From the NCBI GenBank assembly GCA_002917075.1, contig NTMA01000076.1, positions 62,001-126,000 on the forward strand: DNA of 64,000 bases, in the 5' to 3' direction. This stretch comes from Hawksworthiomyces lignivorus. Lineage: Eukaryota > Ascomycota > Sordariomycetes > Ophiostomatales > Ophiostomataceae. Positions 55,601 to 64,000 of this stretch are shown here, piece by piece. Made by a program: the position numbers and the translations under genes. Numbering within the stretch: the first letter of the stretch is position 1; each line of letters starts with the position of its first letter. The notes beneath the pieces were generated by a model, which was not told where the DNA came from, did no database searches, and saw only the letters and a program-made list of their open reading frames with translations.

Positions 55601-56058
55601 GGTGCGATGCGTGCATTTTTATGTCATACATATTTACGACGCAATGGGCCTACGGCGTTCTGTGCTCTGTTTGTTGCAATGCACGTCCTTCATGTCCACG
55701 TAGGATTGCATATGAAGGATGCGCGCAGGGTCTCTTAACATGAGAGAAAAGAGAACACGGGGCGCAACATCCGGGGAAGACAGCCAAAAGGCCGCCAAGC
55801 AAGCAGCTCATCCTTTGGCTGCAGATGCCAAGGACCAGTTTTCGGGAACACCGGCAGGATGCCCTGCTTTCTGGTTCGTTTCAAAGCCGATTGATTCCAA
55901 CTAGGCACCAGGTTTTCTATCGGGCGAGGCTGATTTTTGGTCAACGCCAAAAGGTTTCAAGAGAGTTCCAACTTCTAGCTATGGGCTGATAGATACTATA
56001 CAAGAAAATAGTGTGGCTACTTCTACAAATACACAAATCCCAAAATGGTGTTTTATGC
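52694..56058. other. 3.4 kb spacer, no supported gene
   Basis: Upstream region of the membrane-protein gene followed by the 3' side of the ABC-transporter gene. Many short frames on both strands, none with a domain or plausible splicing. TACGGAGTA occurs at 55518-55526. It could host a non-coding transcript. Confidence 0.5.
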
Positions 56059-58744
56059 TTATGCGGTCGATGTCTCCGGCTTCTGTTCTGTGCCTTGCTC
56101 TACTGTCTCCGTCTTTGCCTCTTCCGTTGCCGGGCTCACTGGCTCGTCCTTCTCTACATATGGCGGCGGCGGCAGCGGGGATTCGCCGCCCTCCACCCAC
56201 ACCTGCGCCAGCTCCTTCTCGATCTCGGCCCGCCGCGCCCGCCATTCCTCCACCTGCGAGAGCCGCTCACGCAGCTCCTGTAGCTCGCGCTCGACGTTTT
56301 GCTTCTCGCGCTCCGTGCCGATACGCTCAAATGACCACTCGTCGCCACGCTCGCCCTGGCCGAGTATCAAATTGAACGTGTGGTACTTCTTGAGCGACGC
56401 GCGCGTGGAGATAGTAACCAGTGCTGAGAGAAACGTGTTAGCAACAATCCCGTCCCAAAAACAAAAGAGAACGTAATAGAAAATGAGGAGGGAGAAGGCA
56501 GGATGCAATGCCAATGCACCGACTTACTGATTCCTCTCTCCTTGCACTTCTCGTACAAGAGGCCCTCGACGTCGCTCGACACCGCGCTGGTGCCCTCGTC
56601 GATGAATGCGTACTGCGGTTCGTGGTACAGCAGCCGCGCAATTGCCATGCGCTGCTTCTCGCCGCCGCTCAGCACGTCCTTCCATTCCTTCTTAGTGTCC
56701 CAGCCGCCCTCGCGCGCCGGCAGGTAGCCCAGGTGTGCATCTTCGAGTACGCGCTTCAGATCGTATTCGTTCTTTCGCTTGTCGCGCATGTCCACCTCGC
56801 CATCTGGGTAGATGACCTGGTCACGCAGCGTGCCGATGCTCAGGTACGGGCGCTGCGGCAGGAACATGATGCCGTCTTCGCCGATGGCCTTCGGTCGACT
56901 AACCAGCCCGCGGTACACGGGCCACAGCCCAGCCACGATGCGTCCAATGGAAGTCTTGCCGGCACCGTTGGGGCCCGAGATCAAGAGATGCTCGCCCCTT
57001 CGCACGATCAGCGAGAGCGACTCGATCAGCTCATCTCCGCCTTGCGGCCAGAGCGAGGGCGCAACGACCGGCACGTTCTCCAGACGCACACCATCGAAGC
57101 CCTTCTGCATGGTGCCCTGCACATCGGACAGCGAGTACAACTCATTGTGGCGGCCGCGCAGCGGTTGGTAAGCATTGGCGTGCACGCGGTGGAGCGTAGA
57201 GATGAGGGTGTAAACGCGGCTGGTGTAGCCAGCTAGCTCCGACAAGTCCTTGATGGAGTACATCATGCGACCACCAGCATCGGCGAGGGAGAGCATCAGC
57301 CGGCGGTTAGTGATAAAGTCCTTGGTACGGGCACGTTCGCGGCCACCGTTAGCGGCCAATGCCAGGTTATCCGTTAGCTCTGATGCACCCCCAAGACCAC
57401 CCCATGCTGGCAGAAAGACAGGTAGTGCAGCCAACAAATAGCCGTAAGCGCTCCAGCTGTACTTGACAATAAAGTCCTCGAGCATATTGTAGCGGATCTT
57501 GAGCATGTAGATGCCCTCCATCCAGGACTTTAGCTCCTTGAATTCGCGGTTCACAGCCTGCTTTTCCATGTCGCCGCCGCCATAGAACGCGACTTCTTCG
57601 GCGTTGGCAATCAGGCGTGCGTGTAGGCTGCGGAAGTCGCCTTCCCTCCGGCCTTCAATAGCCTTGAGCTTGCCAAACGGAGGCGACAGGCGACGCAAGA
57701 TGCTGGCTGTCAAAAAGTAGTTGCTGACTATGCCAGTCAAAGCCAGAGGGCCGAGAGACCGGTAGAGTTGGTAGTTGAATACACAGAGGTCAATAAATGG
57801 CTTCCCCAACGAAGAGTAGATGCCAGCTGCCGCAGCACAAAAGAGGGTGAGATCCTGGGTGATATACTGGTCGGCACCCTGGCCGACGCCGCCATCGAGA
57901 TTGGACAGCTTGAAATAATTGAGGTCGTCGTTGAGATAAAGGTCGTGGATATAGCGGGTAAGCCGCGTGCGGAAGGCAATGGACACCTTGGATTCGAGAT
58001 ACTTGATCATCGCATTGGTATAGGAGGCAAAACCACCCAGACCGCACCACTAGCGCATGTTAGTTTTAGCTGTAGCAGTCCAAATCATACATCGAAAAGC
58101 ACGCGTACCTTGAGCAGGCCCCAGAGGAACTTCCTGCCGTTGCCCGCCACCAAGTCGCGAACGATCTCGCCGTCTAGGCGCGCCACCACGAGCGACAGGT
58201 AGGTGCGCAGCAGCAAAAAGCCGGCATGGCTGAGAAGCAGACCGGCTTCTTTGCTCGTCCAGCGCGGAAGCATGATGCTCATCAGGCTCAGAAACTGGTG
58301 CAGAAACGCTAGGTTGAGCCCGGGCTTGGTCTGCGTGCCAGGCACCTGACCGTCGCCGCTGCGGAGCCCGGACACACGTGGAGGATTGAGGAAGAGGCGA
58401 CGGTGGGCCTCGTAGGTCAGGGGCTTCGTCGTGTGGATGACCACCTTGGACGTGCGGTCACGGTATGGCACGTAAATAGTGCGCGAGCCGTCCTTGTTGT
58501 GCAGCCACGAGTTGGTGCGCACCAGCTTGAAGCCCTGCTCTCGCTCGAGCCGGCGCCGCCGCCACCAGCGGCGGCCACCCTCGCCGCCGAGCACGATCGT
58601 CGCCAGAAGCGCCAACGTGGCCAGCAGCCGCGTCGTCTGTGTGGTGCGGCTCAGCCGGCGGCGGACCATGCCGGTATACTTTTCGATGAACGCGGCGATG
58701 GCGGCCTCGGCGGCCGACTGGCGCAGGGTCGACTGCGCGGCCAT
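56059..58744 (-). CDS. Peroxisomal fatty-acyl ABC half-transporter (ABCD/ALDP, Pxa-type)
   Basis: Exons 58744..58109, 58049..56528 and 56423..56059 (introns 59 and 104 nt) give 840 residues. Junctions: 'WGLLK|WCGLGGFASY' and 'CKERGI|TLVTISTRASLKKYHTF'. The N-terminal TM domain has ALDP features: 'DLNYFKLSNLDGGVGQGADQYITQDL', the EEA-like 'NAEEVAFYGGGDMEK', and 'LSELAGYTSRVYTL'. The NBD has Walker A 'GPNGAGKTS' (571-579), signature 'LSGGEKQRMAIAR' (672-684), Walker B 'YAFIDEGTSAVSSD' and the H-loop region 'TISTRAS' where a His is often Arg in this family. It ends with a coiled coil (REKQNVERELQELRERL) and an acidic Pro/Glu tail. Such half-transporters dimerise (Pxa1/Pxa2) to import very-long-chain acyl-CoA into peroxisomes for beta-oxidation. 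I did not decide which subunit this is. Confidence 0.88.
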
Positions 58745-61700
58745 CGCGTAGGACTCGTATATATTATATCCAAACACTTATTTGGCTGATTCCGCTATTA
58801 GATGAGGTTGTCCTCAGTGTTGGGATTGCTCCCTCTTGATGTACGCTCCCTGCGATAGGGTTTTGGATTGGTCAGAATTCGAAATACAAAGCGTGACAAG
58901 CCATCTGGAGATTCCTGTCCTAGGAAAGCTGCGCTTAGAAAGTAGCTTGTAAGATGGTAGAGGTTGGAAATTCGATACTGAGACGATGGAGGTGCGTTAC
59001 AGGTTTGTTTTCGTGGATTGATGCGGAATTGCTGCGGCGAAATGTTGGCGTGGATGCAGATGATTGACAAGGAATGGGAAATGGTTTGAAAAAGGCATGT
59101 GAAGAAGCTCCGAGGCATGCCGCTTTCCCCAGGTCTACACGTACTCGAGCCACTGGGGAAGGCGTGTTTTAGCAGGCGGAATTGCGCGGTTTAGTGGGTC
59201 CCTTCCACAAGCAGAAGATGTGGTAATACAACGTCATAGTCTAGCACATGACCTGGTGCGGCGAAACTGCGAGCGGCGAGACACTAATCTGGAGCCCCTG
59301 ACCCGGACAGCTTCCCCAGCTCCCCAGATATCCATGGCAGACAAAGCCAAGCAAAAGCAAGCTCACAAGCTACTGTAATCACATGTACAACCCGATAAAG
59401 GGCCACAAATATTTAGCAGGTTATCGCTTCGGCCAGTCAAACAGTGCGATCAAGAAAGAAATTCGAAGAAGCCAAGAAATTGCAAAAGATTCTCCAGCTG
59501 TTTTGTGCGCAAGGAACTTAATGACAGCTACGGAGTAGATGCAGAGTAAAAAGGACGGAGGGGACGGTGGGCGGTTCGATAAGCCACGGCAGCGGAGGGA
59601 GCGCGCCCCCGCCACACATTACGGGGAGGTTCAAATTTGCATGCTAAAACGTGCTGCCGGATTGCCGATATGCTGGTCCGCTGGTTTGGTCCTCCCCTAA
59701 GCAAGGCCCATGCCTAGTCAGTTGTGCCGGCGCCGCTAGGAGAGTGATGTGGTAGGGTCTGCCCCCGGAAGAGAGCCCCGGAAAGGCCTGAGGCAGTGTG
59801 GAATTTTACAACTTCGGATACGTATACACAAAAGAAATGCGCTTACACAGCGTTGAAACTGGGGCGCCCTAATAAGGCATGAAATAGGTGATAGGCCAAA
59901 CAGCTGCATGCATATGCGGCGCGTATTAGCAGTTTCAGTTGGCTGCTGATGGGGCGTACCACTTCTGGCATGCCTCCCTGGCGGAGCCAGTCTGCACGCA
60001 GGATGCTGACAATGCTTCTCAGCCTAGAGGCAGAGGCAGAGACCAAGTCACAAGTACTCCGTACAGAGCACAGCGTTGAGCTTTTCGTGAGGGTAACGAT
60101 TGCCCTTCCTCGCCCCCTCTTTCGCTGTGTGATTCCGGCTGTCACCCTAAGCTGGGCGGTAAGCTCTCGCCTTTGGAGCCAATCAGATCTCTCAGACTGC
60201 TTTCTCCAGAAGGCGAGTGCTTTCCCCTCTTGCACTTGGGCTGCGTTGTATTATATTTTTAGATTTTCGTTCTCCGTAGATCCCAGCATGCATTGCAGCC
60301 GCTGGCTAGGCCATGCGCTGGGCACACGGAACCACCTATTCACACTGCTGAATAGCGCACGAGCTCGAGCATACGATCGCCCGTCAGTTCTTTCCATTTT
60401 GTCGCCTGTCGTTGGAGCCATTGGTGCAGTTTTTGTCCGCTCTTCCAGCTGTACTCCGTACTCGTATTTTCCATGGACTCTGGTGTCCGCTTCTGGCCCG
60501 ATGTGATCAGAAAGCGCCCACGTAAGGAATAATGCGCCACCACAGACATGCTGTTTCTTTTTGCTGGCGTCTAGATCTAGTGTAAGACGTCTCTGCTTGT
60601 CTCATGCTTAGCACCCTGCGCCAAACGTGGTTCGCTTGCCGCTTCCTTGGAAGCCAATTGACTGGTCTGTCCCGCACAGAGGATGTGAGAGCTGTGAGAA
60701 ATGCGCTGCAAGTGCGAGGCGAGATCTCTCTCCCGAGGCAACCGTCACGAATCAGCTCTCTGCGAGGTGAACGAGACCTGCGATTGACGCGGACGGGACG
60801 CTGGGGGGCTGTGATGGTGGTGTGGTGGTTTATTATTGCTCGCCCACGAAAGACAGATATTACCACACTTCACAGGCACCCTACGGGCAGAGAAACCAGG
60901 CGAAGAGAACCAGACACTCTACATAGAGATCCGCGGCGGACGAACCAACTCGCTGCAAATGTGCTGTGGCCAGTTGCCGTCCACCGAGACCCCGCTCTCC
61001 AACTGAGAGACTTCCTATTGGTTGACATGGAATAGAATGCTATTTCGCAGACCCGCTAAATTAAATGCTGAATTAGTGATGCACACACAAAAACTATATA
61101 TCAATGCAGAGAGTTGAGGTATCTTGCTAACGGACATTGTGGAGCAACCAATAACCCCCCCCCCGCGAAGGTGACAGGGGTCCAGGCAATGCTCCCCCAT
61201 CTCAAAAAGAAAGAGACTACAATAGAGTTGCGGCTGGCGCTGTGGACGAAGGGGAAGAAAGCGACAAGTTTGCACGGAGTACAGACAAAACCCATAGTAG
61301 TACAGAGTACAACCTTCAAGCATGTGGGACGGGAGTGACAGCGCCCGTTCTCCCTCACCAGCTTGCACGTTGCAGCGAGACACGACAGGGCGCTTGGGGA
61401 CAAGAAAGAATTGCTCCATGTTTCTGATTAAGCTTGTCTCTCCATATGCGTACGACGTGTATTACTCCATAGATACAGTTGTCTTGCAATCAATGCACTC
61501 AATACAGGGGGTTGCATCTGCATTGGGGGTAGCAATGTGGTAGTGTACGGAATACATACCTGAACGCTTGTCCACTGGCTTTCACTGGCTAATCTCTCTT
61601 CAGGAAAATCCTCTTCAAGAAAGGCACGCTAAGATTATCCGTACCCACCCAGCCAACCGCTGTGCTCTACCCGTCTGTGTCCCCTGTATTCGTTTGTGTT

Positions 61701-63273
61701 CCCCCCCTGTGTGCCTCGTTCCCTCGCTCTACAAGTAATAATGCTGAATAGGTCTTTCTTTTTTCAGCGTGTTCTCCACCCAGCAAATCAAAAAGAACCG
61801 AAGCAGAGAATGCGCGCCCATCGTCGCTGCCATCACCTCGCTTCTCTGGTCTTCGTGCTGTTTTGTACTCCGTATGCTCTTTTTCCTCTTCTTCTCTTCT
61901 TCTGTTTCTTTTCTTTTTTGCTTCCTTTTCTTCCCTCTTCTCTGTTTTGCTTCCTTCTTCTTGTTTTTCCTCCCCATCTTTTAGGCACCTTTTTTTTTTG
62001 ATCGTCGTTGACACGACGCTCGCTCATATTCAAAGAAAAATTACACAGGTAGCTTTGCGGCTTGGTCTGGCCAATCTTCTCTCTTCGCTAAATCGCTCCG
62101 CTCACAGACCATATACCCCCGAGAACCAGCCCGCCATTTTTATTACTTTCCTCCTATTTTCTGGTGACCCTGGTATCGACACCACATACGGCCCTTCCTC
62201 TTTTTACTTTCCTCTCCTCGACCTTTTTGTCACGCACACACACCCACGAGTTGCTCGCGCGTCGTCGCGTTCATCTTCTTCTACCTCGGACCAGCTCCTC
62301 CAGCTGGCTCTCTTCCTTCTAGCAGCTTGCGAACGACAAAAGTGCAGATAATATATATATCCGCCTCATTCGACACAGTCGCCGCCTCGCTTGTGTTGCT
62401 GGTTCGCCCGAATTGGCCCTGTCTCGGCCCGCCAAAACCGCGCATTAGGGGCAAAAGGAGCGACAAAAAAGGAACAGATCTAGAAATTGCACGACGCAAA
62501 AGCACAAAGAAACTGTCCCGGTACAACTGGACAGCTAAAGACGGGTAAGTGAGCGCGCGCCGCAGCCGGTAACTGGCTGATCCTTGGCCCCCGGCCATCT
62601 TCTCTTTTTCCCCTTTCTCCCTTGCTCCTCTTCTGGTGTTCCTGCTCGCTCTTCAACAGCCTCCGTTTATTTTCGCATCCTTCTTCCTGGCCCTTTTAGC
62701 CTCAGTTTTTGAATTCCCCTTTTTCTTCGTGCTATCATGTCCATGGTCTGGTGACCCGGCTGTTCTCTTCTTGACTCTCTGGCTTGTCTTTTATTCAGTC
62801 GTGTCTATTGCTCGTTTTACTAGGCAAGCAAGTGACACCACTGTCGCAAAGCGCAGGTCACCGTCTTTCTCTACCCGCCTATCGCCTTGCGCCTTGTACC
62901 TCTGCCTCTCCGTCTCTTCCCTTCCCCCCTTCCTGCAGCCCGCCCTTTTTCTTCCTTCAACAAGAGAGACAAACTTCCGCACCCCAACCTCTGCAGCTCT
63001 TCTCCAGAGCAATCTACTCGGCCTTGTTTTCTTCCTTAACGAACTTCGCGACAGAAAGAACAAGGCTGTCATATTTCCACCACACCATTCTTTTTTTCCA
63101 CTATTTTTTATTTTCCATTTTTTGGCTACTTCCGTGTGGTCGCTTCTCAGGCCGCAAATTGGAGTGGAGGAATTGAAATAGGACCAAGGCCCAGTCACTG
63201 ACGCCTAAAAAGGACCACAGAGCTCCCAACCCACTTGTCCAACTCGTCCGGCTGGTTGGGCTCACCAACAGCC
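58745..63273. promoter_or_regulatory. 4.5 kb divergent spacer with CT-rich leader of the phosphatase gene
   Basis: No supported gene over 4.5 kb. Between about 61860 and 63130 the plus strand is strongly pyrimidine-rich with several T/C runs, typical of the core promoter and leader of strongly expressed fungal genes. A GGGTAAGTGAGCG donor-like site at 62548-62560 may open a 5' untranslated intron. TACTCCGTA or its complement occurs at 59529, 60055, 60452 and 61866. The long frames at 59949-60506 have no domain. Confidence 0.5.
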
Positions 63274-64000
63274 ATGTCTCGCGATAACCCGTCGTCGCAG
63301 CCTGCGCAGCAGAATCCGGTCGAAGCCTCGTACGAGAAGACGCCGCCCGTACCAGAAGAAGGTAGCAGCAGCAACGCCAATAGCCTATCACCCACTCAGA
63401 AAAAAGGCCGCGCACTGCTCCACGTACCATCTCGCTCATCTTCACAAAAAATCCAGCCATCCCCAACCTCCACCGGCCTCAGTGGCGCCACCGCCAGCGA
63501 TTCGCGGGACAGCATCGGCCGTCACTCGCGGGAATCAAAGAATAGCTTCCTCGGTCGGCATCGGAACGGCAGCGTCTCAAGCAAACAATCTGGTGGAGGC
63601 ACCACCGGCCTGACAAATACCCCAGGCAACTCGCAACCTAGCTCGCCCGCCGTGGCATCCAACGCTCACCATAAGAAGAAGAAGGGGGGCGGTGGCTTCC
63701 TGGCGATCTTCGGCTGCTGTACCGTCCCCGAGGATGCGAACGCCCTCGACGGCGACGATCATCCCCTACCCGCCAACAAGCTGAAAGACATCCCGCCACG
63801 TCCGGCAACCGCCAGCAGAAGGACAGCCACGCCAAACGACGAAGCCGGCGCAGGTGGAAGGCATCTGTCTGAGAAGGTCGAGCACCAGGAATCACAACAG
63901 CTCGAATCACCAGCCGATCACCAACTCTTCCAGACGTCGCAAGCGCAGCAGCAGTACATACCGACGGGTCAGGGGGCGACAAAGGCCGTAGCATCGTCTT
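63274..64000 (+). CDS. PSR1: PSR1-type plasma-membrane CTD-like phosphatase (3' partial)
   Basis: Open frame from the ATG at 63274 to the right edge (242 codons), no stop. It begins 'MSRDNPSSQPAQQNPVEASYEKTPPVPEEG'. It contains a Ser-rich disordered region, a lysine cluster and 'GGGGFLAIFGCCTVPEDANALDG' (about 140-162), then 'ANKLKDIPPRPATASRRTATP'. This N-terminal pattern with a Cys-Cys pair is that of fungal Psr1/Psr2 homologues, in which N-terminal cysteines are palmitoylated for plasma-membrane anchoring. The catalytic DxDxT (FCP/SCP) domain lies beyond the window. In yeast Psr1/2 act with Whi2 in sodium and general stress responses. The assignment rests on the N-terminus only. Confidence 0.72.
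   Translation, partial: MSRDNPSSQPAQQNPVEASYEKTPPVPEEGSSSNANSLSPTQKKGRALLHVPSRSSSQKIQPSPTSTGLSGATASDSRDSIGRHSRESKNSFLGRHRNGSVSSKQSGGGTTGLTNTPGNSQPSSPAVASNAHHKKKKGGGGFLAIFGCCTVPEDANALDGDDHPLPANKLKDIPPRPATASRRTATPNDEAGAGGRHLSEKVEHQESQQLESPADHQLFQTSQAQQQYIPTGQGATKAVASS

Noticed and set aside
56508..57236. Plus-strand frames opposite the ABC transporter NBD
   Set aside because: Shadow of the minus-strand gene, which carries Walker A, signature and Walker B.
59949..60506. 185-codon plus-strand frame
   Set aside because: No recognisable domain, no supporting splice sites, and it lies in a long spacer with several overlapping chance frames.
1..64000. tRNA, rRNA and CRISPR features
   Set aside because: Scanning by eye for tRNA T-arms, 5S-like boxes and regular spacer arrays gave nothing convincing. 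A covariance-model search would be needed to exclude tRNAs.

Overview
The window looks like genomic DNA of a filamentous ascomycete, probably a sordariomycete close to Hypocreales. The support is short introns (mostly 47-122 nt) with GT..AG ends and CTAAC-type branch sites, fungus-specific families (Zn-cluster-type regulators, fungal MFS permeases, a NACHT-ankyrin NLR-like protein, a PSR1-type phosphatase), and long CT-rich leaders. The order-level placement is inferred from overall resemblance only.

Left and middle part (about 1-40 kb) is accessory in character: AT-rich spacers, dispersed repeats, broken genes and lineage-specific families. In order: two convergent regulators of one family (1-4029), a sugar-type MFS permease (4819-6363), a coiled-coil protein with an IkappaBL-like tail (6755-7897), a repeat copy (9695), a three-exon glycosylated membrane protein (10990-13225), a small secreted protein (13966-14262), VOC and RidA relics (14942-17243), a zinc-knuckle ORF (17639), a four-exon single-pass receptor-like protein (18499-19665), a repeat cluster (20709-21072), a glycosyltransferase-like gene (21844-22983), a nitrilase pseudogene (24597-25671), an F-box pseudogene with a polyserine tract (25989-27309) and a HotDog thioesterase (28179-28933).

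The most striking locus is 30129-37933. A stand-alone alpha/beta-hydrolase (putative serine esterase) whose nucleophile Ser is Gly lies divergent from a full-length paralogue. That paralogue is fused through a 60-nt intron to a NACHT NTPase and a long array of near-identical ankyrin repeats. The array is interrupted by a 138-base run of N and ends at a premature TGA that is followed by one more in-frame repeat. This is the architecture of fungal NLR-like recognition proteins, here with a catalytically altered neighbour.

Right part (about 40.7-64 kb) is core genome: an adenosine/adenine deaminase and a Dal5-type permease sharing a promoter with GATA sites, PP1 regulator sds22, D-xylose reductase, a fungal single-pass membrane protein, a peroxisomal half-ABC transporter, and the start of a PSR1-type phosphatase that runs off the right edge. 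The nonamer TACTCCGTA (either strand) recurs at least eight times, mostly in spacers of this half.

All intron positions were set by eye from frame, splice signals and family alignment. No transcript evidence was available.
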